Shown here one piece after another: positions 1 to 8,328 of a DNA stretch of 64,000 bases (position 1 is its first letter; every line of letters begins with the position of its first letter). The notes beneath the pieces are model-generated. The model searched no databases, was not told where the DNA came from, and saw only the letters and a list, made by a program, of their open reading frames with translations. The stretch lies in NCBI GenBank assembly GCA_016703335.1, contig JADJCG010000032.1, positions 62,001-126,000 of the forward strand, given 5' to 3'. This stretch comes from Caulobacteraceae bacterium (GTDB lineage Bacteria > Pseudomonadota > Alphaproteobacteria > Caulobacterales > Aquidulcibacteraceae). The position numbers and the translations under genes were made by a program.

Positions 1-68
1 CGTTGGCGAACGTCGTAGCTGCGGTGCTGTGGCTCACGCCAGATCTGCGCGCGAGCCTCTTCGGCTAA
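1..68 (+). CDS. C-terminal end of an unidentified protein (partial)
   Basis: A plus-strand reading frame enters from the left edge and closes at TAA 66-68. Only about 21 codons are visible and they end in a hydrophobic stretch (VVAAVLWL) followed by LRASLFG. That would suit the last membrane helix of a membrane protein. The stop overlaps the stop of the convergent minus-strand gene (CTAA). Too little is present to name it. Confidence 0.4.
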   Translation, partial: LANVVAAVLWLTPDLRASLFG

Positions 69-328
69 TCCTCATCCCGCACACGTGGCGGCGGGCGGTT
101 CTTCCAGCCAAGCGGCTTCTTCGTCGTCATGCCTTTGCGCTTCTTGCCGCGCGCTTTCGCGGCGATCTCTTTCAGCTTCACTGTCTGCAGCGAGGACAGC
201 GCATCATCCTTGCGCCCTTTGCTGAGATCATTGAACGCGCTGCCGTACTTCTCCAGCCGCTTGTCGACCTCGGTGAGAAACTCATTTTCCCATTCCGAAT
301 AATCGACCGCGCCTTCGCCGGGCTTCAC
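65..328 (-). CDS. small charged protein of unknown function, 5' end probably lost
   Basis: This 87-residue lysine- and arginine-rich protein is read from a GTG at 326-328. I recall similar short, charged proteins from Caulobacterales but know no function. The coding frame is open upstream to 451 and keeps protein-like character there (a helix rich in K/R/A, then an acidic turn), but no usable start codon precedes the in-frame TAG at 452-454. An ATG at 456-458 sits one base out of frame. The real gene therefore probably starts near 458 and carries a one-base indel. As given, the GTG start yields a truncated product. Confidence 0.55.
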   Translation of the reverse strand: MKPGEGAVDYSEWENEFLTEVDKRLEKYGSAFNDLSKGRKDDALSSLQTVKLKEIAAKARGKKRKGMTTKKPLGWKNRPPPRVRDED

Positions 329-468
329 TTCGCCGGTTTCAGGATCGATCGTCTCCGGCGCGCTGCCCTTGGCGGCGAGCTTGCGGATGATCCGCAGCGC
401 CTTGCGCGTTTGCTTGGGATCGACGTGCGGGGCATTGGCCTCCGCGGCTAGCTAACATCGGAGCCCTG

Positions 469-523
469 GCCTGTCGAAGGGCGCGCTACGCGCGCACTGC
501 CCCGGCCTTCGACACGCTCAGGA
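469..523. repeat. REP-like palindromic element
   Basis: The inverted arms GTCGAAGG (473-480) and CCTTCGAC (506-513) enclose a second inverted pair, GCGCGC-TAC-GCGCGC (481-495), and are followed by ACGCTCAGG. The core motif CCTTCGACACGCTCAGG resembles dispersed repeats seen in many alphaproteobacterial genomes (general knowledge). It lies in the gap between the small charged gene and gapR, both on the minus strand, and could also act as a transcription terminator for gapR. Confidence 0.55.
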
Positions 524-534
524 CCTCGGGAGAC

Positions 535-816
535 CTAAATCTCGCCCAGTGCGTGCAGATACAGCTCGCGGATCTGCTCTTGCTCTTCGCGCTCTTGGCG
601 GTCCTGTTTGCGGATGCGCACGACTTGGCGAAGCACCTTGGTGTCGAAGCCGAGCGCCTTGGCTTCGGCGTAGGTCTCCTTGATGTCGTCGCCGATCGAC
701 TTCTTCTCTTCCTCGAGACGCTCAATACGCGCGACGAGCTGGCGCAATTTTTCCTGCGCGCTCTGCGTCAGCGATTGCGTCGCGACTACGTTGTCGGTTC
801 CACCAAAGTCCGCCAT
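535..816 (-). CDS. gapR: GapR family DNA-binding protein (DUF2312)
   Basis: This 93-residue protein closely matches the DUF2312 family. A coiled-coil first half (LVARIERLEEEKKSI) is followed by the signature YAEAKALGFDTKVLRQVVRIRKQD, given here only as landmarks around residues 49-70, and the ending LYLHALGEI. In Caulobacter, GapR is a tetrameric nucleoid-associated protein that clamps overtwisted DNA ahead of replication and transcription and stimulates topoisomerases (established knowledge). Its length matches the family. It sits just downstream of the broken hydrolase gene on the same strand with a 42-base gap, and the REP-like palindrome follows its stop. Confidence 0.93.
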   Translation of the reverse strand: MADFGGTDNVVATQSLTQSAQEKLRQLVARIERLEEEKKSIGDDIKETYAEAKALGFDTKVLRQVVRIRKQDRQEREEQEQIRELYLHALGEI

Positions 817-858
817 CTGCCCACCTATTCGTTTCGAGAATCGAATCGTTAAATGAGG

Positions 859-1828
859 TTAGTCCCCGACGGGCGCCGACGTCATCTCGTTGACACGCCG
901 AATCGCGGCGATGATCAGATCTGTCCTCAGCCGATGCGGCATATGTCCGGTATCCGGTGCGATCACGAGTTCCGCAGCAGGCATATCCACAGCCAGCGCG
1001 CGCGCGTGGCGCTTTGGCGAGACGATCTGGTCCTTCTCGGCGGTGATGATGATCGTCGGTGTGAATAAGTCCGCGTAGCGCGGTTGCTGCGCGGCGAATT
1101 CGACGTTGGAGGCGACAACATCGAACGCGCTCGCGCGAAATGCGCGCGGCCGGAACACCATCGGCACGCCGGCTTCTTCGAGATAATTCACCGGCACAGG
1201 CGCGGGCCAAAAATTGTTGGCGACGCTGCTTGGGCTAATCGGCGGGCCGAGCCACGGAATGATGAGCAACGCAGAAGAGATCGCCAATGATCGGCGTCGT
1301 CGAAAGCCGCGCCCACCACGCGGGCTTCCACGGATAGGGGATTGCACGCCGGCGCGATCAGCACGAGCCCGCTGACCAAATGCGGATGATCCAACGCTAA
1401 CCGCAAAGCGACGCCCGCGCCCAGCGAATGCGCCACGATAATCGCAGGCCCGTCGCCGGTTTGCTCCAACACGCGCGCCGCGCACCTGGCTTGCGAGGCC
1501 ATCGTGTGCGCATCGCGCTTGGCGCGCGTGGAATGGCCCATGCCGGGGCGATCGTAAGCAATCACGCGATGGAGCGGGGAGAACTCCTCCGCCAGCGGCC
1601 CCCACAGCTCCAACAGGTTCGAGCTTGCGCCGTGAATCAGCAGCATGCGCGGCGCGCCGTCAGGCCCGGCTTCGCGCACGTGCAAGCGCACGCCATCAGC
1701 GTCGATGAAGCGGCCAGTCGGCGGAAACCGCGCATCACTTGCGCGCCACGTAAGCGCGCGCGTTCTCCGGCCAGCGCAAACGCGCCAGCCACGATCGCGG
1801 CGGCGATGGCCGCCAGCAACAGGATCAC
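859..1828 (-). pseudogene. alpha/beta hydrolase, interrupted by three frameshifts
   Basis: The pieces together encode a membrane-anchored alpha/beta hydrolase. An N-terminal hydrophobic anchor (MILLLAAIAAAIVAG) is followed by LLIHGASSN (oxyanion region), YDRPGMGHS, the nucleophile elbow AHSLGAG, an acid region TAEKDQIVS and the catalytic His in DTGHMPH. The frame changes near 1754 (after ERARL), near 1340 (after APACNP, where YPWKPAWWARLSTTPIIGDLF resumes in another frame) and near 1275. The start overlaps the TPR lipoprotein stop as ATGA, which supports an operon and this start. Three lesions could mean real decay, but neighbouring genes show the same one-base lesions, so poor consensus sequence is equally likely. 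Substrate unknown. Confidence 0.75.
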
Positions 1829-2389
1829 GCCTCGCGGCCGTCGACGCGCGGTTCGAGACGATGCACGCCTTGCAGTGCGACTTCGTAGTGCGGATGAATA
1901 ACCAGCGCGGCGCGGAACGCCTCAAGCGCCTGGCGTTGTTGGCCGAGCTCTTCGTAGATGAGCCCGAGGCCCGCGAGCGCACCGAAGTGGCGTGGCTCAC
2001 GCTTCAACGCTTCCTGGATCGCGGCGATCGCGCCCGGATAATCGTCGGTCGAGGTAATAGAGGCTGGCGCGGCGGTTCCAGGTCTCGGCGTAGTCCGGCG
2101 CGAGATCGGAAGCCTGATCCAAGAACCGCTCAGCCAACTCGGCATCGCCCGCCGTCTCTGCCGCGTTTGCGCGTTCCAGGAGAATATTCACTGTCGGCGA
2201 GCCGCTATCGGCCCAGCGCGCCCAGATCGCTTGCTCGATCGGCGAGGCCTGCTGCTGATCTTCCGCCTGCGCCAGCTGCATGAAGAGCGCATCCAGCTCG
2301 GGATCAGCGCGCGTCGGTGCATTCGGCCCGGCGTTGCACGCAACGAGCGCGAAGGCGGCAGCTACAGCGATGAAAAAACGGCGGTGCAT
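1825..2389 (-). CDS. TPR-repeat lipoprotein (one frameshift)
   Basis: The product starts MHRRFFIAVAAAF with lipobox LVAC, so it is probably an envelope lipoprotein; an upstream ATG at 2408-2410 is also possible. The mature part carries tetratricopeptide helices: AERFLDQASDLAPDYAETWNRRASLYYL in one frame, then DDYPGAIAAIQEALKREP and ALEAFRAALVIHPHYEVAL in the next. The shift lies near 2050, where CTCGACCGACGATTATCC appears to hold one extra base. Rejoined length is about 188 residues. TPRs mediate protein-protein contacts; no specific partner can be inferred beyond the overlapping hydrolase gene. Confidence 0.7.
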
Positions 2390-2429
2390 AATGAGATGAA
2401 TCGGATTCATCTTACCTGAAATTCACAAC

Positions 2430-2450
2430 GCCCGCGAGGGCTTCGCGGGC
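2430..2450 (-). terminator. hairpin terminator downstream of rpmJ
   Basis: GCCCGCGA (2430-2437) pairs perfectly with TCGCGGGC (2443-2450) around a five-base loop. It lies 27 bases past the rpmJ stop on the minus strand and before the TPR lipoprotein start. The following minus-strand bases are only weakly T-rich. Confidence 0.55.
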
Positions 2451-2477
2451 GCCTGTGAGCTTCAATTGGGGCCTATT

Positions 2478-2603
2478 TCAGCCCTGCTTGGCCTTATACC
2501 GGGGATCAACTTTGTTGATCACGTAAACCCGGCCCTTGCGGCGCACGACTCTGCAGTCCCGGTGACGGGACTTGAGCGACTTGAGCGACGACTTGACTTT
2601 CAT
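2478..2603 (-). CDS. rpmJ: 50S ribosomal protein L36 (bL36)
   Basis: This is a 41-codon gene, starting ATG AAA GTC AAG and ending KAKQG. The order is a basic N-terminus (MKVKSSLKSLKSRHRDC), then VVRRKGRVYVINK and DPRYKAKQG, all typical of the alphaproteobacterial L36 form. Only one cysteine is present, so it is the zinc-independent 'C-minus' type rather than the four-ligand zinc ribbon type. It stands alone between a terminator-like hairpin and the leader of the divergent transglycosylase gene, which is the usual isolated location for this paralogue outside the S10/spc operons. Confidence 0.93.
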   Translation of the reverse strand: MKVKSSLKSLKSRHRDCRVVRRKGRVYVINKVDPRYKAKQG

Positions 2604-2715
2604 GACCGAATTTCCGGGCAAAATAGGAAGGGCGGCTTCTAAGGGGGCCAATTCCGTAAGTCAATGTGGGTACGTTGATGCGGCCCGCGACGCAGAATAA
2701 GGCAGTCGAGGGCTG

Positions 2716-4203
2716 ATGACTAAGAGGTATGTAAAGATGGCGCGAGCCTTGATCCTAGCCGCTGCGGTTTCGCTGGCGATTGCCTGCGGGCCCTCGACCG
2801 GGCTGGCCCAGACGCCTCAGCCGCCGACCTTCCAGACTTCTGGGAACCGCGCATTTGACGAATGGCGCGATGAATTCGCCCGCCGGGCGGTCCAGCGAGG
2901 GCGAGACCCCGCCGTAATCGGCCGCCTCCTGGCTGGGGTCACCCCGGACGACCGCGTGATCGAGCTCGACCAGCGCCAGCCCGAATTCGTGAGCCCGGTC
3001 TGGGATTACGTCACCAACCGCGTCACCGAGCGCCGCATCAATGACGGCCGCGCCCTCAAGACCGAAATCCAATCGACACTGGACGCGGTCCAACAGCGCT
3101 ACGGCGTGCCGCAAGGCATCATCCTCGGCATCTGGGGCCTCGAGAGCAATTACGGCGGCGCTGACCTCAACTGGGATGTGCAAACCGCGCTCGCGACGCT
3201 CGCCTATGAAGGCCGCCGCCGCGAACAGTTTGAAGGCTACCTGATGGCCGCCGCCGAAATGGTGGAGCGCGGCCTCGCTGACCAACAGCAACTGCGTTCC
3301 TCATGGGCCGGCGCGCTCGGCCAGCCCCAGTTCATGCCGGACGTTTATCTCACCACCGCTGTCGATTGGGACGGCGATGGTCATCGCGACATCTGGACCA
3401 ATCGCGGCGACGTCGCCGCGTCCATCGGCAACTATCTGCAAGATCGCGGCTGGCGCCGTGACGAACCGGTGTTCGAAGAAGTGACGCTGCCGTCGAACTT
3501 CGACTACGCGCTCGCGGACGGCACCATGCGTCCGATCGCTGACTGGTCACAACGCGGCGTGCGCCGCATTGAGGCGGCGTTGCGTGGGATCAAACCAATC
3601 TCTCCGCACAACTCTTCTTGCCCGCCGGCGCCAACGGTCCGGCGCTGATGCTCTATCACAATTTCGGAGTCATCCGCCGCTACAACAACTCGGATCGCTA
3701 CGCGCTCGTCGTCGCGCTGCTCGCGCGCGCCTTCGATGGCCGCTCCGGTCTCGTCTCCGATTGGCCGCGCGCCGCAGGCTCGCTCAACCGCGAACAGATC
3801 CTCGAACTGCAAACGCTGCTCAACGGTCTAGGCTACAATTCCGGCACGCCGGATGGGCTCTTCGGCTCTGGCACACGCGGCGCCGTGCGCAATTACCAAT
3901 CCGCGCAAAGCCTGCCTGCAGACGGCTTTCCAACCGCGGCCTTGCTCACCCGCGTCCGCGCCAGCGCTGGCATTACCCAGCCCGAACCGGCGCGCGTCCC
4001 GCATGGCCTGCAACGTAACGGCATTCGCGAACTGCAACGCTTGCTCAATCGCCAAGGCTACAACGCTGGCCGCGCTGACGGCGTCATCGGCGCACGCACG
4101 CGCGACGCCATCCGCGCTTTTGAACGTGCGCAGGGCATGGAAGTCCGCGGCCGCGCCACGGATGTTGTTCTCGAACGCGCCCGCGAAGCGCGGGCGCCGC
4201 TAG
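2716..4203 (+). CDS. lytic murein transglycosylase, MltB/SLT_2 family with two peptidoglycan-binding domains (frameshifted)
   Basis: A signal peptide (MARALILAAAVSLAIACG; an alternative start ATG lies at 2737) precedes an SLT_2 catalytic domain with the catalytic Glu in WGLESNYG, then LGQPQFMPDVY and VDWDGDGHRDIW. It cleaves glycan strands of peptidoglycan to anhydro-muropeptides in the periplasm (family knowledge). The frame shifts between about 3585 and 3613; LFLPAGANGPA...YHNFGVIRRYNNS, conserved in the family, continues in the next frame. Two PG_binding_1 units follow (ELQTLLNGLGYNSGTPDG and ELQRLLNRQGYNAGRADG). The second frame stays open to 4439, antisense to the MFS gene. Conserved sequence ends near 4190 and a TAG in another frame lies at 4201-4203, so a second indel near the end is likely. 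Confidence 0.85.
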
Positions 4204-5501
4204 GACGGCGGTGGATCAACCGGCGGCGGCGCAGTCACAACATCGCGCAGCCGCCGGCTCACAATCGCGAACGTCGCCATAAAGGTCAGCACAGCGGCGA
4301 CGATCGCCAGCGGCGCGTTCATGCCGAAGTGCTCGTACACAACGCCGCCGACCAGCGGCGAAAAGATAAAGCCCGCGCCGTTCACCGCAACAACGAGCCC
4401 GGCTGCGGCGCCTTGCTCATGCGGCTCCACCGCAACTGATGCGCCGCCCGTGAACCCTGGTCGCGCCAAACCCGCGCCAAGGCCCAACAGCGCTTGCGAT
4501 GCCAGCAGCACTTCTAAGTTCGGCGCGAAAATCTGCAGCACCACCGCCGCGCACGAAATCCCCGCGCCCCAAATCATGAACGAGCGCGGTCCCATGTTTA
4601 GGCGCGGCAACACCACGAGTTGCGTGAACAACAACGCCAGCGCGTTCGCCATGAAGCCGTAAGAAATCATCTGCGTGCCTGCAGCGCCGGAAACGCCGAG
4701 CCTGTCCATCGTGAACAGCCCGAACACTTGCACAGTCACGCCCGCGACAATCGAGAGCGCAAAGCCGTAGATCAAATATCCCGAAAGCCGCCGGTCGGTG
4801 ATCAGCGCCAGCGAGTCCATGAAGCTCGCGCGCTGACGTTTCGAATGCGGCGCCGTGCGCTCCGGCAGGAAAAACAAAATCGCCAGTGACGCACAGAGCG
4901 CCAACACACCCACCATCCAGATCGGAAACACCGCGCCAAACCGCGCCGTCAGCCACGCGCAAATCCCAGGCCCGAACGCTTGGCCCACCGCAAACGCTGA
5001 ACTCAACCCCGCCAATTGCGCCGTGCGCTCGAACGCCGTCGTGCGGTCGGCGATGTACGCCTGCGCGGAAGGTGAGGAGGCCGAGCCAAACGCGCCAAAG
5101 ATCGACCGCGCCAGCATCAACGACACAAACAACCCAAAGCCGCTAAGCGCGCCCGATTGTCCGAGCATCACCGCCGTGCCGAACGCACCCATCGAGACCG
5201 CGTACGCAAACAACCCAAACGCGATCGTCGGCTTGCGCCCGATGCCATCGGAGAGCCGTCCCCAGTACGGGCTCGCCAACACCCACAGCAGCGCCGACAG
5301 CGAAAAGATCCAGCCGACGCTTGAGTCACCGAGGTGCAATTCGCGCACGAGCGGCGGCGCCACAGCGAGCAACATCGAATTGCCGGCGCCGATCACCAGC
5401 ATGCACGTCCACAGCAACTTAAATTGCCGATTCCGGCCAATCGGCGCGGTGGCCGCAGCGGGAGGCGCGGCAAACGGGTCTGGTCCTGGGGAGTCCGCCA
5501 T
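4200..5501 (-). CDS. MFS transporter (12-TM drug/metabolite exporter type)
   Basis: This 433-residue major facilitator has a proline/alanine-rich cytoplasmic N-terminus (MADSPGPDPFAAPP) and about twelve hydrophobic segments. The MFS loop 2-3 motif appears as GRLSDGIGRKPTI (family consensus GxLaDrxGrkxxl), and PGICAWLTARFG lies before the central loop. The family uses the proton gradient to move small solutes and this subgroup often exports drugs; the substrate here is unknown. The start at 5499-5501 follows a long open but non-coding-like upstream frame and gives a normal length. It is convergent with the transglycosylase and the ends nearly touch. Confidence 0.85.
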   Translation of the reverse strand: MADSPGPDPFAAPPAAATAPIGRNRQFKLLWTCMLVIGAGNSMLLAVAPPLVRELHLGDSSVGWIFSLSALLWVLASPYWGRLSDGIGRKPTIAFGLFAYAVSMGAFGTAVMLGQSGALSGFGLFVSLMLARSIFGAFGSASSPSAQAYIADRTTAFERTAQLAGLSSAFAVGQAFGPGICAWLTARFGAVFPIWMVGVLALCASLAILFFLPERTAPHSKRQRASFMDSLALITDRRLSGYLIYGFALSIVAGVTVQVFGLFTMDRLGVSGAAGTQMISYGFMANALALLFTQLVVLPRLNMGPRSFMIWGAGISCAAVVLQIFAPNLEVLLASQALLGLGAGLARPGFTGGASVAVEPHEQGAAAGLVVAVNGAGFIFSPLVGGVVYEHFGMNAPLAIVAAVLTFMATFAIVSRRLRDVVTAPPPVDPPPS

Positions 5502-5636
5502 GAGAGCGGCTCTTGCTACGCCGAATCCGCGAGGCGGGGAAAGGGCGAAACGGCGTGTGCGTGGCGCACAAATTCTGACTTCCCGCGCGTCACACACGCT
5601 TGCCTCGTTGGGGGCGGAGCGCCTTATCCTTATCAG

Positions 5637-5834
5637 ATGCTCTGGAGACTGCGGACCTTCGGCCCATTGGTCGTTTCCATCGCGCACGCAGTGGCGATGT
5701 TCATCTATTACGGCCAGTACGGCACGTCGCCCAGCGTGGGCTCGATTTTGCTGTCGGTGCTTTTGAACGTTTTGGCGCTCGTTTGGGTGGTGCTGCGTAT
5801 TCGTGATGCAACAAAGCGTGGCGCGCGTGATTAG
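5637..5834 (+). CDS. small two-TM membrane protein of unknown function
   Basis: This 65-residue frame has two clear hydrophobic helices (LVVSIAHAVAMFIYYG and ILLSVLLNVLALVWVVL) and a charged tail RIRDATKRGARD. Such short proteins are common in Hyphomonadaceae-like genomes (impression). The upstream bases show only a weak ribosome site. It is divergent from the MFS gene (136 bases apart) and its stop lies two bases from the stop of the convergent VOC gene. Expression is plausible but not proven. Confidence 0.55.
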   Translation: MLWRLRTFGPLVVSIAHAVAMFIYYGQYGTSPSVGSILLSVLLNVLALVWVVLRIRDATKRGARD

Positions 5835-5836
5835 CG

Positions 5837-6183
5837 TCACGCCTCACTGATCATCACGCAATACCCATCAAGATCGCGCAGAGCGAATTCGCGCGTGCCG
5901 GTCGCCGTGTTCAAATTCGGCTCTTCATCGAGCTTCGCGACCAGAGTTCGCGCCCGCGCCAACGCCGCATCGAAATCATCGACGCGGAAGAACAGGATGA
6001 GCCCATTTCCAGGTTCTGCACGCTCGGCGCTCGTCAACGTCGGGTGCTGCAGAGCAGGACCGTCCCTCGCGACATCTGTCCAAAAAATTCCCGGCAAAGA
6101 AGGTCGGCGGCCGACAACGACTGATACCAATCCACGCTTCGCGTAACGTCCGCCGCGCCGACAATCGTCCAGATGCGTTTCAT
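5837..6183 (-). pseudogene. VOC (glyoxalase/bleomycin-resistance) family protein, frameshifted twice
   Basis: The fragments rebuild a single VOC-fold protein of about 115 residues: MKRIWTIVGAADVTRSVDWYQSL in the starting frame, a middle section in a second frame (GRRPSLPG...), and a clean C-terminal half with FFRVDDFDAALARA, TREFALRDLDGYCVMI. The frame changes near 6110 and again near 6050. VOC proteins bind a metal between paired beta-alpha-beta-beta-beta units and include glyoxalases and fosfomycin/bleomycin resistance proteins; the particular activity cannot be assigned. The start lies only a few bases after the end of the dipeptidase gene on the same strand, so the two probably form one transcript. 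Confidence 0.65.
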
Positions 6184-6189
6184 CTCGTT

Positions 6190-6879
6190 TCATCGCACTA
6201 CAAAATCGAAATAGGTCTCCGGATGCGGCTCGCCTTCGAGCGTGAAGTGCCACCATTCCTCGCGCAGCCCCCGAAACCCGTGCTCACGCATTACGCTCTG
6301 CAACAGCATCCGGTTCGCCCGCGCCGCAGCGGTTACGCTTTCATCCGTCGGCCATGAGAGCGTGTCGAAGAGATCGAACGGCGAGCCCATGTCAACTTCA
6401 GCGCCGCTCGCGAGGTTGACGACGGTCAAATCCACCGTCGATCCACGCGAATGCCCCGAGCGCCCCGCGATATAGCCAAGTTCGAACAGCCGGTTCTTGT
6501 CGACGTTCGGATAGAACTCCGCCTTCGTGCTTTGATCACTGAGATCAGCTGCCCAGCGCGCAAAGTCCGCGACAGCCCGCTGCGGCCGATAACAATCATA
6601 AACCTTGAGCCCGAGCCCGCGCGGCGCCAGCTCAGCCTGCACCCGCGCCAAAGCCTCCGCTGCCTCACGCGTCAAAATACAAACTGGCGCCTCGTACCCA
6701 TCAACGCGCCGCCCAACAAAATTGTGCGCGCCCGCATAACGCATCTCCACGCGCAAACTGGGCACAACACGCGCCGCATCAACAAAGCCATCCGGTCGCT
6801 CAGGCGCTGTGTGCGCGCAAGAGGCGAGGGCGATGACGAAACTCAAAACAAGTGCGCGCATCAGGTTTCCTGCTGCCAA
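6190..6879 (-). CDS. M15D D-alanyl-D-alanine dipeptidase (VanX/DdpX-like), lipoprotein
   Basis: The protein is 229 residues from ATG 6879, or 223 from ATG 6861, which gives a better lipoprotein signal (MRALVLSFVIALASC). Zinc-site motifs are SGHSRGSTVDLT (SxHxxGxxxD) and EEWWHF, with the substrate-side YDCYRPQRAV. These define M15D zinc dipeptidases that hydrolyse D-Ala-D-Ala, a peptidoglycan precursor or turnover product. The lipobox places it in the envelope, which favours recovery of released dipeptide rather than vancomycin resistance (inference). A second M15D gene lies at 27.8 kb. Confidence 0.9.
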   Translation of the reverse strand: MAAGNLMRALVLSFVIALASCAHTAPERPDGFVDAARVVPSLRVEMRYAGAHNFVGRRVDGYEAPVCILTREAAEALARVQAELAPRGLGLKVYDCYRPQRAVADFARWAADLSDQSTKAEFYPNVDKNRLFELGYIAGRSGHSRGSTVDLTVVNLASGAEVDMGSPFDLFDTLSWPTDESVTAAARANRMLLQSVMREHGFRGLREEWWHFTLEGEPHPETYFDFVVR

Positions 6880-7029
6880 GTGATCACCAACCGGCGACCT
6901 TATTCGTCAACGCGTATTGACCTCTCTTAATGACGATTAGGCTTTCCGATCGTCAACCGAAACGGCGCGTTAAGCGCGTTCGGGCATAACGCGCTGTCGG
7001 CAGAATGCCTTTGGTTAAAGCGCGCTAAC
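6880..7029. other. divergent intergenic region, dipeptidase / motA
   Basis: This 150-base AT-richer spacer lies between the dipeptidase (minus) and motA (plus) and should hold both promoters. Several TTAA tetramers are visible. One pair, at 7015-7018 and 7026-7029 (TAAC), approaches a CtrA-like TTAA-N7-TTAA arrangement but has a mismatch and abuts the motA start. I see no strong sigma-factor site. Confidence 0.35.
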
Positions 7030-7897
7030 ATGTTCCCCATTATCGGCCTCGTTGTTGTGTTCGGCATGGTGTTCGGGGGCTTTATGCTCGCGGGCGGCCA
7101 CTTCGAAGTCATTATCGAAGCAGCGCCGATGGAGTTCATGATGATCTTTGGCGCCGCCGTAGGCGCGCTGATCATCTCCAACGACATGAACGGCATCAAA
7201 GGCGTTATCGGCGGCTTCGGCGCCGTGATGAAGGGCCCCAAATGGGGCAAGAAGGATTACGGCGATCTGCTCGCGCTGTTGTTTCAGCTCACCAAGCTGA
7301 TGAAGACGAAAGGCGTCGTTGCGCTAGAGGCGCACATCGAAAAGCCTGAGGAAAGCGCGATCTTCCAGAAGTATCCGAAGATCCTCAAAGACCATCACGT
7401 CACGCACTTCATCTGCGACACGCTGCGCATGATGACGATGAACCTCGAAGATCCGCACCAGGTCGAGGACGTCATCGACAAGCAGATCGAGAAACACCAT
7501 CACGAAGCGCTGCATCCCGCGCACGCGCTGCAAGGCATGGCCGATGGCCTGCCGGCGCTCGGCATCGTCGCCGCCGTGCTCGGCATCGTGAAGACGATGG
7601 GCGCGATCAGCGAACCGCCGGAAATTCTCGGCCTCATGATCGGTAAAGCGCTCGTCGGTACGTTCCTCGGCGTGTTCCTCGCCTACGGTATCGTCGGCCC
7701 GATGGCGTCGCGTTTGAACAGCGGTGATCGAACATGACGCGCAGTTCTACAAAATCATTCGTGATGTGCTTGTTGCGCACTTGCACGGCAACGCCGCTCA
7801 GGTTTCAGTAGAAATCGGACGCGGCTCGGTGCCGAGTTCGATGCAACCGAGTTTCGCTCAGCTCGAAGAAGCCTTGGCGACAGCTGCAGAAGGCTGA
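7030..7897 (+). CDS. motA: flagellar motor stator protein MotA (one frameshift)
   Basis: A proton-channel stator subunit of about 288 residues once rejoined. Two N-terminal helices (MFPIIGLVVVFGMVFGGFMLAGG and FMMIFGAAVGALII) precede a long cytoplasmic segment. The signature LPALGIVAAVLGIVKTMG and the fourth helix (ALVGTFLGVFLAYGIVGP) follow. The frame breaks near 7720: the literal frame ends at TGA 7735-7737, but in the next frame the protein continues as IEHDAQFYKIIRDVLVAHLHG to a TGA at 7895-7897, matching the normal MotA C-terminus. MotA with MotB anchors to peptidoglycan and powers flagellar rotation. MotB is not in this window. Confidence 0.93.
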
Positions 7898-8045
7898 GGT
7901 CAGGAATGACTTCGCTGCGTCGAGCTATGCAGATATGCATGAGCCCGCAGCGCTCAGACGCTTGCCAATGAAGTTAATCCTTGGCATGGAGTCGCCTCCT
8001 TGCGTTGGGGGTAGACCCTGGCGCTGAGACGAGGGGTAGTAACCT
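7898..8045. other. intergenic region before the small lipoprotein gene
   Basis: No gene-length frame is seen. The stretch holds the partial inverted pair CAGCGC / GCGCTG and a purine-rich ribosome site (AGGGG) just before the ATG at 8046. No promoter could be fixed with confidence. Confidence 0.3.
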
Positions 8046-8258
8046 ATGACGAAGATCCAAATGGGCATAGCGGCTGCTGCTGCTGCCGTTCTCGCCTTCG
8101 GCGTCGCGGCCTGCGGCCAAACGACGGCGACGACGGAAGAGCCTGCAACCGCCGAAACGACGACCGAAGCTCCGGTTGAACCGGCGGCCGACGCTGCTGC
8201 GACGACCACGGACGGCGCTGCGACGACGACCGAAGCTCCGGCCACGACGACCCCGTAA
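8046..8258 (+). CDS. small Thr/Ala/Glu-rich lipoprotein
   Basis: This 70-residue product has a lysine-containing signal (MTKIQMGIAAAAAAVLAFG) and the lipobox GVAAC. The mature part is almost only threonine, alanine, glutamate, proline and aspartate, with the pattern TTTEAP repeated. It is therefore a short, unstructured, acidic lipid-anchored tail. No catalytic function is suggested; it may be a spacer or surface polymer. The ribosome site AGGGG lies at a good distance and a strong terminator follows directly, so it is an independent, probably well-expressed unit. Confidence 0.75.
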   Translation: MTKIQMGIAAAAAAVLAFGVAACGQTTATTEEPATAETTTEAPVEPAADAAATTTDGAATTTEAPATTTP

Positions 8259-8286
8259 TCTACGTTTCGACGTAAGATTTCGCTGC

Positions 8287-8318
8287 GAGCCGCCCGAAAG
8301 GGCGGCTCGTTTGCGTTT
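8287..8318 (+). terminator. rho-independent terminator
   Basis: GAGCCGCCC (8287-8295), loop GAAA, GGGCGGCTC (8300-8308) make a perfect nine-pair stem followed by GTTTGCGTTT. It ends the small lipoprotein transcript just before mnmC. Confidence 0.85.
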
Positions 8319-8328
8319 AGGCTAGCTT

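Noticed and set aside
3648..4439. Long C-terminal continuation of the transglycosylase frame to 4439
   Set aside because: After about 4195 the residues are Arg/His-rich antisense of the MFS gene, without similarity to PG-binding repeats.
5502..5840. N-terminal extension of the MFS exporter (start at 5840)
   Set aside because: The added 113 residues have no membrane or domain character and overlap the small plus-strand gene and the spacer; the ATG at 5501 gives normal length.
7013..7030. CtrA-like site (TTAA-N7-TAAC) before motA
   Set aside because: One half-site has a mismatch and the site runs into the start codon; similar tetramers recur by chance in the AT-richer spacer.
7898..8045. Riboswitch upstream of the Thr/Ala/Glu-rich lipoprotein
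   Set aside because: Only one weak inverted pair (CAGCGC/GCGCTG) and no known consensus; too little support.
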